A model generated the notes under the pieces. The model saw only the letters and a list, made by a program, of their open reading frames with translations. It ran no database searches and was not told the origin of the DNA. Shown piece by piece: positions 33,401 through 45,758 of a DNA stretch of 64,000 nucleotides (position 1 is the stretch's first letter; every line of letters starts with the position of its first letter). The stretch spans positions 79,843,564 through 79,907,563 of the forward strand of contig CM061245.1 of assembly GCA_030848705.1 (NCBI GenBank), read 5' to 3'. This DNA comes from Heracleum sosnowskyi. Lineage: Eukaryota; Streptophyta; Magnoliopsida; Apiales; Apiaceae. Made by a program: the position numbers and the translations under genes.

Positions 33401-33800
33401 ACATTTTTGCAGACAGACACACAGCTTTTCCTTCAGAGTTTGTTACCAAACTTGCTTCATAGATGTTGTTACGTCTGTGTCCAACTAGAACAACTTTCCC
33501 TGTAGATTTACTGATAACCTCACAGTAATCAGGTTGAAAATCTACATGGTAACCTCTGTCACAGATTTGACTCACAGATAGCAAGTCATGCTTGAGTCCT
33601 GGGACTAGAGCTACATTTGTGATGATGACACTTCCAAGATTGATATTGCCATATCCCATAGTACGTCCTATGTTGCCATCTCCATAGGAGACTTTTGGGC
33701 CAACCTTCTCCTCATAGTCTGATAGCAGGGCCTTATTTCCAGTCATGTGTCCTGAACATCCACTGTCCAAGACTAGGGTGCTTTCCCTTATGCCCTTCAA
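30496..33800 (-). pseudogene. pol: Element D pol, two nonsense codons and a deletion
   Basis: Copia Pol with protease DSGCSGHMTG, integrase (LHVDLFGP, RSDNGTEF, NGVVERKN), intact RT YVDD and RNase H. Breaks relative to B are a roughly 50-bp deletion with frameshift near 32600-32660 (after the integrase core), TAA at 32011-32013 in place of a Lys codon before RT, and TAG at 30769-30771 in place of Gln in RNase H. The open frame starts with TTG just after a TGA, not with ATG, and is out of frame with gag. Confidence 0.92.
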
Positions 33801-33810
33801 TCACAAACAA

Positions 33811-36078
33811 TTACAAAGAGTTAGATTTAAGGATCCAGACTTGCTTGGATCCTTTGGCTTTCTTAACATGGTTAGCTTTTGCAGCGGAAAAACTTTCAAC
33901 AGAGTTTGAGCTAACTGTGTCAGACTTTACACTTGTAGAGTTTGCTCTAACCCATTTCAGGTTAGGTTTTAACTCATAATAGTTGTGATAAATGGCATGA
34001 TAGCTCTTGCAAGTATAAATGGAATGCCAAGTGCTCCCACAGTGTGTGCATAAAGTCTGTGGTCTAACCTTAAAAAAATCATTCTTCACTCCAGACTTGG
34101 AGGGTAAAGAATTAATATCTTTGTTTTTCGTGCAGAAACATGCAAGATGGTTAGTACTACCACAACTATGACATTTCTTTCTAGGAGCATCAGAATTAGG
34201 CAGATAATCATTTCTTTTATTAATGCCTACTTTTCCATTCCTATTCTTCCTGGACACTTTCTGTTTTTCAACAGACTTTACTTCTTTGAGCTTATACTTG
34301 AATTGTTTCTCTGTCATTAAACCAACATTCACCTGTTTAACACAAGTTTTTACCGATTCTTTAACAGCTTCTGTTTCAAGTACTGAGGTTTGCTTACTAG
34401 ATTCAGAAACAAATTTCACAGGTTTAAGTTGTGGTTTAACTTTAACTTTATCTCTAAACCTAAGTTCATCTTCCTCACAGTAACCTAACCCAACTGTATC
34501 TGTTTGAAAAACTTGATGTGTGTCTTTTCCAGAATTAGTCCAGGTTTTAATTACCTTCCTCTCTTTTTCCAAATCAGATTCTAGTTGTCTAAATCTCTTT
34601 AACAACTCTTGCTCAACATAAACAGCATCATCTCTTTCCTTTTGAACTTGTTGCATGTTAACAAGCTCTTCTTCAAGAAATTTATTTCTATCTTTAAGCT
34701 TAAGATTCTCAGATTTAATTCTCTCATTTTCTAAAGTCTGATCTCTATAACTAACATGTATGCTTTTAAGATAAATTCTCAATTCAGATATATTATCAAT
34801 ATCATAAGCATAAGTTGTTAGAGGTACCTTATTCTCGGATGTTTCAGATTCATTTTCAACAGTTGCCATAAGAGCATAGCTGACATCTTCATCAGAATCT
34901 GAAGTGTCTGCCCAGTCTTTTCCTTTAGTGATGAGTGCTTTCTCAGATTTTCCTTTCTTGCACTCTGGAGCATAATGACCCATCTCTTTACACTTGTAGC
35001 ACTGGATCTCAGACTTGTCTTTCTTTCCATACTTGGTATCCCTTCCTTCAGACTTTCTGAAACTCTTTCTTTCAGAGTTTGAATCTTTCCTTGAGAATCT
35101 TTTTCCCTTCTTGAAGTTCTTAAAACCCATCTTCTTGAAGGTTTTCACCATCAAAGCAGCCATTTGCATCATTTGTTCTTCATCATCCTCAGATTCAGAA
35201 GAAGCATCAGAGTTTGAATCACCATCAGAGTTTGATGACTCACTTTCAGAGTTTATGACCAAAGCTTTTCCCTTAGCTTTCTTCTTTGATGTTTCTTTCT
35301 TCATGAGTTTTTCTTCAACTTTGAGAGCTACAGATTTTGTCTTCTTTCCAGACCTTTTGTTTCTTTGTTCTATCTCAAGTTCATGAGTTTTAAGCAACCC
35401 ATAAATTTCATCAAGATCTGTTTCTGCAAGATCATAATTATCTCTTATTGTTGTTGCCTTTAAATCCCATTTTTCAGGTAGAGATAGTAGAAACTTGAGA
35501 TTTAACTCTTCAAGATCATATTCTTTATCAACAAGAGACAAATCATTCAACAATTTACAGAATCTGTCATATGTATCTGTCAAAGTTTCATCAGATCTAG
35601 AGTCAAAGTGTTCATATTCCTGTGTTAAAATAGTCTTCATGTTCTTCTTTATAGCACTTGTTCCTTGACACCTGACTTCTAAAGCATCCCAGATTTCTTT
35701 GGCAGTCTTGCAACCAATAACTCTGTTACACATGACATTATCTAAGGCACTATGAAGAAGATGTCTAACTTTTGCATCCTTCGCAATTGATGAGATGTCC
35801 TCAGGAGTCATATCTTTCTTTTCCTTCGTAACAGTCTTTTGTTCTTGACCAACAACTACATGAGACAGTTTAGTTGGCATATGAGGACCATCATAGATTC
35901 TATCAAGTTATTCTGGATCTGTGGCTTCTAGAAACATGGTCATCTTAACCTTCCATATTGGATATTCCATTGGTTTGAGCATTGGAACCCTGATTGACTC
36001 ATATCGACTTACAGAAGCAGATTGAACCTTTTGAGCATTAGAACCTCCATTAGAACCTGCCTGAGAGTTTTCAGTCAT
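33811..36078 (-). pseudogene. gag: Element D gag, one nonsense codon
   Basis: ATG at 36078 (MTENSQAGSN). The Gag domain continues through YPIWKVKM, then TAA at 35908-35910 sits where B has Tyr (DPDYLDR). The frame reopens at once and runs to TAA at 33811-33813. Three CX2CX4HX4C knuckles are visible (CYKC..EC, CHSC..FC, CTHC..TC), the same count and spacing plan as A and B. The acidic Ser/Asn/Asp stretch near 35200 carries three TCAGAGTTT words. Confidence 0.92.
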
Positions 36079-36128
36079 GATTATACTTGTGTTTTAGATC
36101 AATAAACTGTATATATTAAACAGCCTTG

Positions 36129-36140
36129 GCTCTGATACCA
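36129..36140 (-). other. Primer-binding site of element D
   Basis: TGGTATCAGAGC on the minus strand, two bases inside the 5' LTR. Confidence 0.95.
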
Positions 36141-36142
36141 AT

Positions 36143-36636
36143 TGTTAGGCCGAATACACAATATATAATCAATATATGTATGATAATAACAATCAAGAAC
36201 ACTGTTTATGAACAATAAACTGAATTATATTAAATAACTCTTCTCTCAGTGATGTAAAATATCACAGAGAGCTGCTAGGTTACAAGAATAATGTATTCAG
36301 TATTCGCTTTCCTTTTAGGGTTAACCTATCCGTGTTTATATAGTACACAGTTACATAATCAATCTCTAATTGATATTCCTATAAATCAGCTATACAATTT
36401 ATATAAATTTAGGATTGCTTTTGTCTTCTGTCCCGTTTCTTTAGCTATCTCAATATATCTTGCTTCTTTCCATCTTCAAGATATATTGCTTCTAGAATCT
36501 TCAAGTATGCACCGACAGCTAAATAAACTCTCACCCCGTCAGACTTTAACAAACTCTGACTGGCTTCTAATGTAAACTCTGGTAAGTACCTGTTTCTTAA
36601 ACACTGATAAACAATCATCAGCAATTATATCTAACA
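36143..36636 (-). repeat. 5' LTR of element D (494 bp)
   Basis: TGTTAGG...CTAACA; minus-strand TATA at 36335-36343; two AAACTCTGA-type words near 36550-36580, one altered to AAACTCTGG. Confidence 0.96.
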
Positions 36637-36809
36637 CCTTCTTATCTTCAATCACATATACCCTGTAAGCCTTAGATTCCAGAGAATAGCCCAGAAAAAT
36701 GCCTTCATCTGCTTTGGCATCAAACTTGCCAAGATGTTCTCCATCTTTAAGTACAAAGCACTTTGCACCAAACACATGAAAGTACTTCAGTGTTGGTTTC
36801 TTGTTGGCC
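36637..36809 (-). pseudogene. pol: Element C pol, short integrase C-terminal piece between D and E
   Basis: 173 bases encoding a continuation of C integrase (FHVFGAKCFVLKD, ADEGIFLGYS). It is flanked by the CCTTC duplication of D on the left and the TGGCC duplication of solo LTR E (36805-36809) on the right. It fits between 24947 and 50132 in the C polyprotein. Confidence 0.9.
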
Positions 36810-37896
36810 TGTTAGAAAATGATGATTTAATGAATGCGTCAGGATTGGATAGCATCAGTACTTGGAGCATCAGGAGCTGACGTCTGATTGTAAAACCCCC
36901 AGATCCGGGGTCAAGAATCTGGGTTATCCCGCTCCATCAATGATAAAATACCTGTATTACTTACAACATTCTCATAATACAACTCCAAAGAACCCAATCA
37001 CGTACACACACACACACAAGTTATAGCCTTGGAAATGAGCAACAATAATCAACATTTGTTATTACAACCCAAATGTACTATCCTGGATCTCATCTATTAT
37101 TTACAACCTCTACCTGAAGTTACAATAATAGACCTCACAATTCTATACAAGGTTTAGTAATACAAACCCACTCAAAATAATTCTCACTAATTCAAGCTGC
37201 AACTATTCTGCTCACACTGACAATATCCATCCTGCATCAACTAACTCCAGGGTGGTCTCTCCATTCCCTTGATCTCGTAACACGAGGTGGATTTGGCAAT
37301 GTTTTCCTCATGCTGAAAGATTTAATAAAGCAAGAATGAGCTAATAGTGCTCAGCAAGAAATCTATCCCAGTTTAAATCTTTAAACCTTTTAGGGAGATA
37401 ATTCATATGGGATCAAAGCTTTTATCACTACTAGGGTCTAACCCCAAAATAGTATACCGTTTAAAATACCGTATGACTTATAATCATACTCATATACTCT
37501 TCGTAATCATTTGGAAATCCTGGGTATCAATATGATAAACCAAGACTCAAAACATATCTTTTTAAAATAGATATCAAATATTGGAATCAAGGCTTAAAGC
37601 CTATTCATTGATTCAAAACACTATACAGTTCAATATACTGTATATCTTAAATACCTTCTCAACATATACACAGATCGAGAATATCATTGCAACCACAGGC
37701 TATGCATTAAACGGATAAGATACTAGTATAACATAAAAGATGAAGTTAAGAGGAAAATTTAATATAAGGTTTCCGTAACCCAAAATCCACTTATGCATAT
37801 ATAATATGAGTAAGGTTTTATCATAGTCATAACTCATAAAATAAAAGATGAAGTTGCAAGGATTTATTGTAACTTCCTTTTTGAACACTTTTCAAC

Positions 37897-38044
37897 CCTC
37901 TGCCAACATGATCGGTAAACCTGTACCAAGGGTTTCATCCTTAGTCCCTTTCAATACATGTTGCAGAAACTCCCTGCCAACATGATCGGTAAACCTGTAC
38001 CAAGGATGTCCCCCTTAGTCCCTTTCAATACATGTTACAGAATT
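37897..38044. repeat. 74-bp tandem duplication in F LTR
   Basis: Two adjacent copies starting near 37901 and 37975, sharing TGCCAACATGATCGGTAAAC and differing at a few sites. Also present in the other LTR (about 46769-46915). Confidence 0.88.
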
Positions 38045-38803
38045 ATCCAAATTGGATGATGAACTAATACCGGAGTTGCTACCGCGCCCGTCGTACCAAC
38101 CTTACTACGATCAGTAGCAGGTCGTACAACAAAAATATGTTCTCTACATGTAGATGGAAGAATCACGATAGCCTGACATTGTCTACTGCCTTCCCGGATC
38201 TCCCGGCCCATTTGGGGAAATAAAATGGATGGGTCGGCGCAACTGGACCACTTACACCACTCCTAGTTCGGATGAAATCCATGATTCTGAAACGTAAAGA
38301 TCGTCCTCCTTTCCCCAAGTGTAATACTTGTTGATACGACTCCACGAAGTAGTTATATCTAGGTTGGAAAGGAAGATTCTCCAATATTTCCCAAGCGATG
38401 CTTGTTAATGGATATCGACTTGTTCCATCAATTTACCCCTCGATCGTTGAGGTGGTAACACAACATTTGACTTGCAGCAATTAAATTGCTCCGAGAAAAT
38501 ATCTGTCCCCTGACAGTTTTGAGTTGAGAGTTTAAAATGAGTAGCAGTCACTTAAATCAGGTTTCCCATATTTTTGATAGTTGAGCGAGCATTTAAATCC
38601 TATTAAAAGACAGATTTAAATGGAAAAACAGTGTTTTGGGAACCTCTTTTTGATTTAAAATAATTTATAATACAGCTTAGAGTATCCTTCGTAATTATTG
38701 AAGGTCGAGGATAATCTTTAAATAACATTTCTCATTTTTAAAACGTGTTAAAAGTATTTAATAAATAATCGAATAATATTTATTAAATAAGTAAACCTTA
38801 AAC

Positions 38804-38925
38804 GAATATTCGAAAATAATATTCATTAAGTAAATAATGATTAAATGAATATTCAAAAATAATATTCATCAAATAAATAAGGATTAAATGAATATTCAAA
38901 ATAATATTCATTAAATAATTAATCA
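38804..38925. repeat. 43-bp AT-rich tandem array in F LTR
   Basis: Nearly three copies, starting at 38804, 38847 and 38890, of a unit beginning GAATATTC. Absent from the right-hand LTR because of a deletion there. Confidence 0.85.
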
Positions 38926-41430
38926 TCGAATAACAGTTACCCGATATCTTTATCGGAAAAAAATAATCTTTCATAATCAAATCATTAAGCAAGTATCACA
39001 ATATAATTTCGAAAACAGTTATGCCTTCCATTAGCATATATAACGGAAATAGTATTCAAATAGTATTTCTCGACTGAGATAATACTCAAATAACATTTCT
39101 TGAAAGATATAGTAAGCTAACATCATTCCTCGAATGATATCATACTCGAATAACAATCCTCAAAGTACATAGTATTCTGCCGATAGAATCCCTCCGGGTT
39201 TCCACGGCTATCTACATATCTCAAAATACCGACTCCCGATTTAGAGTCGAAAACAATGAATATGCTCTTATATTTAGAGCTACCAGGTAAACCGGTTCAT
39301 AACTACTTAACTCAAAAGATTTTATATAATCCGAAGGTCAAATCTATTCCAACAAGAAATAAGATATATCGCAAAAACTGTCCAAATTTATACATGGCAA
39401 AAGCAGGATTATATAGTCAATACTTCAAAGTATATATTTAGAAACTTGCATCTATTATATGCATACATCAGAATATGGTACTTTAAAATACAGCATGGAA
39501 TGAGAAAACTTGCTTGGAAATCCCGAAGTAGCAATAAGTCTCAGATTGGTCCAGTAATCTAGAATCAGCACAAGGTTCAAGATTAATAACTTAAACGCTT
39601 TCACCATACTAAGTATATACTAACTCAAGTACAAGTCCATTTTCAAGTTAACTCCTTAAGAACTCCTACTCGAGCATGCTCGCTCACGCATTTTTATAAA
39701 ATTGAAATATAATCCTTTTAACACGAAATCTTTTTGAGGGTCTTCCTAAACATACCTAGAATGTTATCACAAAGTTTCACATTCCACTAAGTCGCTTAAG
39801 GGGTTTGATCATTGCCTCAAAGTTGGTTAAGTGGTGTAGTTCGGTTTCTCGAAACATCCTTTATTAAAACACTTGTTTCTCCTAAACCGTAAATCGGATT
39901 CACCTGATCTTCGCACCAAAACGAACCTTGAAATAAGACCTACACTATCATGGGCAGTGGTGATCTTGGTCAGAAGTTACTAGGTTCGAATATCACAAGC
40001 AAAACAAGGTTAAGGAAAAATCGGGCATTACGACGGCTATGTTTTAGTGATTCCAAAGTTTAAATTATAAACTTTACATGACCAACCAACCATATCATCA
40101 AAACAACTCCTTTAACATCTCAAATAAGTCATGAACTTTAAGAACAATAGTCAAAACCAACATCTACACAATCAACCATCAAAACAACACCATACATCCA
40201 CCATATCAACCATTCATCCACTAAATTATACTAACTTAATCTAACTCAAAACTAACCATAAAAATCGATTTATAACTAAGGGTTAAAATAGTTTATACCT
40301 TCCACGATGCCTTAAACACACTAAAAATAGCTTACAATCCTTTCTTGAGCCTTGATTATCCTTTACAAGCCTTAAACTTCAAGATCAAAACAAGAAACCA
40401 CTTGAAGTTACTATTCATCCTCACCTTGTAAAATCCATAACAAATCGAAAAATAAGAGTTTGGTGCTAAACGTTTTACCAGACCTTGTGCTCTTGATAAG
40501 ATTTCTTTTGAGTTATAGATTATCAAATTTGAAGCTTCCTAGCTAGGGTTTTGAGCCCCATCTTTCCGCTGGACAGAAACTGGACAGATTGGGTTCTCCA
40601 ACTTGGGGAAGAGATTTGGCTAGGCTACACTTCTGTTTTGACCATGACATTTTGAACGAATGTTACCCATGGAGTGGAGAAGCTATGGTTAAAATATGGT
40701 GATTTAAGGATGGATAGAAGTGGAGATATGAATTTTGCTTTGAGCTTGGTTTCTGCTGGGCAGATTGTTGAAGAAATGGGGTGGGGAGAGTTTCTTGCTT
40801 TTTGGCCTTGGTTGATTTTGATAAAGTGTGATATTTTCTATTAGTGTGGTGAGTCATAGCTTTCTTTGCCTCATCATCGGACACATGTCAAGCCATGGGG
40901 AGTTTGGAGATAAAGTAGCTTTACTGGTTTGTTCCCTTTCACATGGATGATCCAATTGTTGCATTCCTTGGATTAATCTTGTTACATGTTACTTCCATGC
41001 CTATATTTAATCCTGTAAGTGTCGCGTTGTTCCGTCACCGCTTAATCTCGTAGAATGTTCGCAGGGTTTCTTAAGTGTTTTATCGAAGTAGTTTACCGTA
41101 AACGTTCTTGACATCACTAATTCTTTTATTAAATCCATATCCATGGAATTGATAATTTAAATCCTCCAATATTTTCAAATAATGATTAATCCGTCCGTTA
41201 TTGGTGAAATTTCGGAGAAAACAGAAAATGCTATTTTTCTGATTCTGACAGCTTTTGCATTCCTTCATTTACATCGTAGATCACTAATACGACTTCGAAA
41301 GTTCATTATCCCGACTCGTACATAGGGTGGTCTGAAAATCTTTCTCGGTTCAGAAATTTACTATTCATCAGGATTTTACTATTCATCAAATAAAAAAAAT
41401 TAACTAAGTCCAAAATTTGGGGTTATTACA

Positions 41431-41444
41431 GTCTCCCCTCCTTA
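41431..41444 (-). other. Polypurine tract of element F
   Basis: The minus strand reads AAGGAGGGGAGAC directly before the 3' LTR. Confidence 0.85.
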
Positions 41445-41449
41445 AAAGG

Positions 41450-43259
41450 ATTCCGTCCCGGAATCTAAGAAAATAGCTGAGGTTACTCTTTCAATATAGA
41501 AATCTCCAGTTTCCAGGTTGACTCTTCAACCCTCTGCTCTCATTACAACTCTTACTCATTCCGGTCTGTGATATCTACCGGACGCTTTATATAAGCCAAT
41601 TCTGGCTATGTTCATATACACCCATTTTCTATCAACATTCGATTATTCTTGCAATCGGCGGTACAACACTTACCGTAACTTCGGTTGTCTGAAATTTTTC
41701 TTTCGGTCGGTCCGTCGGTCTGCGGATCCTACGTAGTACTCGCACTCAATCTCGTTGCCAAACATGTTTGGAAAACTCCTCCCGAATTGGGAGTTCAATC
41801 ATTGGTTCTTATCTGACACGATGGTGACTGGAACTCCACGTCACCCAACTATCTCTTTCGTAACTCTTCGGTTAACGATCTCTTGCTGATAACAAAATAT
41901 GAGTAGACTCATTTGATCCATCAATTATAGCTCAATTGACGTCATAGTCCGACTCGATTCTTGTTGATCCTATCACAGAATCCATTATAGTAACATTACA
42001 TTCCTAATCAGGAATCTCTACTAACTGTGATAGTCAACTAGGTCTTTGTTCAGCCTTCATTTTTGACATATTCAATATTTACTTACCAATTGATAAATCC
42101 CTTTTTATCTATCCGACCACTTATAACTTTTCCTTAACTTTTTTTACCTTTTTGTACTCTCGGTGTGGCTATCTCTTTATGACAGATCTTTATTCCTTGA
42201 TTTATTCTGGCTCAATCAGGACCTTTAAATAATCCTTTGTGTTCTCGTGACTTCAAACTTCATCCTTTCAGTTCTTCTTATTAGTCATTCCGAACTGGTC
42301 AGTGGGGCTGCTATCTTAGCAAAATCATGTACACATCTTCGGTAATATCCGACTAAATCCACAAAATTACTCACCTCGGTTGGTGTGGTTGGTCTTTCAT
42401 AGTTTTAAACGTCTCCTATCTTTGCAGGGTCAACCAGTACTCCTTTACTGTTGACCACATGTCCTAAAATTGTACTTCCTTTAGCCAAAACTCGCACTTT
42501 GAGAACTTGGCATATAACTTTTCTCTCCTCAGTGCTTCTAACACGATCCTCAAATGTTCTGCATGTTCTTCCTCGGTCTTTCAGGTAAACCTAAATATTG
42601 CCGATGTCACTATGACATACTTATCCAAATACTTCTTGAAAAGTCGATTCAGCACGTCCATGAAAGCTGCAAGGGCATTCGTCAGCCCAAACGACATTAC
42701 TAAAAATTCATAGTGTCCATACCTGGTGCGAAACGCAGTCTTGGGTACGTCCTCGGGTTTAATATTCAATTGGTGGTATCCAGTTCTCAATCAATATTCG
42801 AGAATTTAACTGCATCATACAGCCGATCGATCAAATTACCGATCCTTGGCAGGGGTATTCATTCTTAACAATTAACCTATTTAGCTCTCGATACTCTATG
42901 CACAACCTCATGCTGTCGTCCTTTTTCTTCACCAATAACACGGGTGCATCCCACGGTGACGCACTTGGTCTTATCATTCCTTCCCCTAACAATTTCAACA
43001 ATTGAGCGACTAATTTCTTCATCTCGACTGGAGCTAGTCGGTACGGGGCCTTCGAAACTGACGCCGTTCTTGGAGCTAATTCTATACCAGACTTTATTTC
43101 TCTATCGGGTGGTAACCCCGGAAGATCTTCTGGAAATACATCCTCGAATTCGTTGATGACAGGGATATTCCGCATACTAGGTGTTTCCCGTTTCGTATCC
43201 ATCACAGTCGATAAACAAGTTTCATCTTCTTGGAGGTCAAACGTTTCCTCGTCCGACAA
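41450..43259 (-). pseudogene. pol: Element F pol remnant (integrase scraps and reverse transcriptase)
   Basis: Minus-strand remains of a chromovirus Pol matching element G. 43259-42831 reads the RT N-terminus (EFEDVFPEDLPGLPPDRE, ASPWDAPVLLVKKKD). 42790-42581 reads YHQLNIKPEDVPKTAFRTRY and FGLTNA, but then loses the catalytic FIDD (reads VIVTSAIF). Around 42240-42500 there is recognisable RNase H/RT connection sequence without an open frame. Around 41650-41800 there is a short integrase-like stretch matching the 60.7-60.8 kb region of G. Most of integrase and all of gag and protease are missing or unrecognisable. Confidence 0.85.
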
Positions 43260-45742
43260 TCTGAATTCTTACTTCCTTTCTTTCTCAATCTATTCACGTT
43301 TCATACTCTATTTTCTTTATTCCCATTTCTTTCTCGTCCACTTTGCTTCCATTTCTATCAAAGTCGTTTCATTAACCAAGGTAACATAATCAGTCGTTTC
43401 GAACACTTTGTTATTCTGAATTCGCATCATGCAAAACAAACCTTGGCAATTTCCGTAAACTTCGATTCATAGTTGTCGTACTCATTTATCTTGGCTCTCA
43501 GCTTCAACACTCTCCTTTTTCCAAATACTAAGGAAAATGCTTGCATGGTACCAAGAATACTTCAAGCAACAGAATGCTTTATGTATATAAAAAAAACTTT
43601 GTAAAAATTCTCGCTGAAGGGGCAACCTGGTTAGGTCTCAATCAAATTATCGTTTGAAAATCTTCCCACCATACTTCACTGCATACAAATGCATCGTGAA
43701 TTCACTTATATAAATTTGACCGAAAGTTGAACTTAGTGATACAATAACTAGTTCATTTCAATAAACATTGACAACTAGCTGAACAAAATTTGCTAGTTCG
43801 ATTAGTTTGGGACGCAGCATCTAGCTAGGATGATTAGCCAGATTTTCATCATATCATTAAAATTTCAACTAGTTAGAACAATTAACTAGTCACTCATAAT
43901 GGCAAATACAATTAGCCATTTTCAATCTACTAGTACAAAATCTCGACATCGTAGCCGAAGAAAGAAAACAAAATTTTGACTACTCGGATAATGAATTGAA
44001 AAAGAAGGATAAATAAGTTTGGGACAAACAAGGTAATTATAACCTTTGAATAGAATATATGATATGGATAGGAAATTCTTGGTATCGGAACAATTGATAA
44101 CCTCCCACCAAACATTTCTCATCAGTGAAACGGTCCACCCAAAGGTGTCTTCGTACATAAACTTTATCAAATTTTCCAATAGAATTGAATTCGGAATATC
44201 AATATCAAATTGATATCCTTTCTACGATTTCAACGTCTGATGTGCAAATCTCTCCTTACTAGGAGAAAAGAATTCCTGAGTAATCTCTGAAATATATATC
44301 ATCCATGTTTTAAATAAACAGTTGATATTTATGAACTCGAGGAGTCAAAGTATGAAAGGAGAAATCGCTTTTCAAGATAATCGTTAAAGAATACTCATCA
44401 AATAATTAAGGAAGCATTAATTGAACATTCCTTAGATAATTGAAAGAATAGGAAATAAATTGTAGACCTGTAAGGATAGATGAATAATGGTTCCCTTTTC
44501 AGGTCATCCTGGAACATGAACAAAACGCTCCGGTGAGTAATGGTAAATAAATTCTGCGTATTTAACCCTTAAGGTAATGAGTGGAGGAAAGAAAATGAAT
44601 AAACTGAATATAACAGTCGTTGGTTGCATCCCAAGTTGAAGTAGGAAACTAGAAGGGTTACCTGACATGAATTATTCAAGGTAACATAGGCAGGAACAGT
44701 TTTTAGATTGAGGAGTGTACCAGCAAGTAGATACCAAAAAGTCAATGGTCATCATAATTTCTAACATCACCCGTACGAGGATGATCTTATCTTTCTGCCT
44801 TTATGGCTTATGGTACTAACCAACGGTACCTCAAAATCGTACAAGTCCTTAAATAGGTCGGGAGTTCGAAAGATATTCGCCATTCCCCGATAATTGTTCA
44901 CAGATTGGGCCTCCTACGGCCGAATCAACACATCCTCAAAAGATGAAGGTCGATTAACGTATATGTAATTTCTTAACACTAGTCGTATCAAATGAATCCA
45001 ACCCCAGGCCACCATAGGTCTCGTTCCTCGTAGGTCCTGAGATTGTCGCATTGCTCGTTGCAACCATACGTGTCTTTATCAGAATCACGCTATTCATTCT
45101 TCATATCTTTGATTTCTGAGTTGAGCCACCATGGCCTATCGTACGAAATGTACTCGCGATGCGATTTAGCACGTTCGTCTCACGATAACGTTCTGGTACT
45201 ATACGTACGCAACAGTCTCCTTTTTAGGTAACAAAACACCCATCGACGGAAAGACACCAACTCTTGTGGAATCGTTGTTCTCAAGGCTTGGACCTCATAC
45301 ACACGATAATGCCCTAACTAGTCCACGCAATTTAGTAATTCGGATCGCGTAAAGGACTGTAAACGTCTCCATCTTCACATGTGCTGCCTTCTCGTGGAAA
45401 ACTACGATGAACTTCAAACACTTAGGTTCTTACTAAGTCAAGTTATCCATTGGTATTGGCCATTCCGACCTTACCCCAACTGCAACCGAGACTCTGCTTC
45501 GCGTCTTATCTTAATGTTTTTGATAATCCGTGTACAATTCTAAACGTCCTTCTCATCATTATGATGATCTTCAACGGTCCTATCGGTCCTCCGATAAGTC
45601 CTCAACTACACTCTTTTAATCTTAACATCCTCAGTGGCACTACTTCCAGTAGTCCACTTAACGAACTCTATATGAGTCCTCTCGTTATTCTCTTACTTCG
45701 ATATAACTCTTAACACTCTCATATCCAATTTTATAACTTAAC
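43260..45742 (-). other. Non-coding internal region of element F
   Basis: About 2.5 kb between the RT remnant and the primer site, where gag should be. No gag, zinc knuckle or long ORF is recognisable. Around 43745-43935 the sequence is dense in CTAG-containing words (ACTAGTT, GCTAGTT, ACTAGTC). Confidence 0.7.
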
Positions 45743-45754
45743 GCTCTGATACCA
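45743..45754 (-). other. Primer-binding site of element F
   Basis: TGGTATCAGAGC on the minus strand, four bases inside the 5' LTR: initiator tRNA-Met priming, usual for chromoviruses too. Confidence 0.92.
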
Positions 45755-45758
45755 TTTC

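Larger units (their letters stand above)
24948..36636 (-). mobile_element. Element D: complete but inactivated Sirevirus-type copia retrotransposon
   Basis: An 11.7-kb element with 494-bp LTRs, polypurine tract, primer site and the gag-pol-ORF3 order, flanked by the perfect duplication CCTTC (24943-24947, 36637-36641). LTRs differ at seven positions by my count, six of them transitions, so it is older than B. All three genes carry stops or indels. Its LTRs and ORF3 are clearly a different family from A/B. Confidence 0.96.
36889..41430 (-). repeat. 3' LTR of element F (4542 bp)
   Basis: Direct repeat of 45759-49721. Begins TGTAAAACCCCCAG, ends GGGGTTATTACA. It contains a CA microsatellite near 37005, a 74-bp tandem duplication and a 43-bp AT-rich tandem array. 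Small ORFs occur in it (for example 40663-40884) but look incidental. Confidence 0.96.

Noticed and set aside
40663..40884. A 73-codon ORF in the F LTR, repeated at 48972-49193
   Set aside because: Its conservation is explained by the two LTRs being copies of each other. There is no recognised domain and no independent support for coding.
41080..41268. A 62-codon ORF identical in both F LTRs (also 49389-49577)
   Set aside because: Same reason: it is an LTR duplicate, not evidence of selection.
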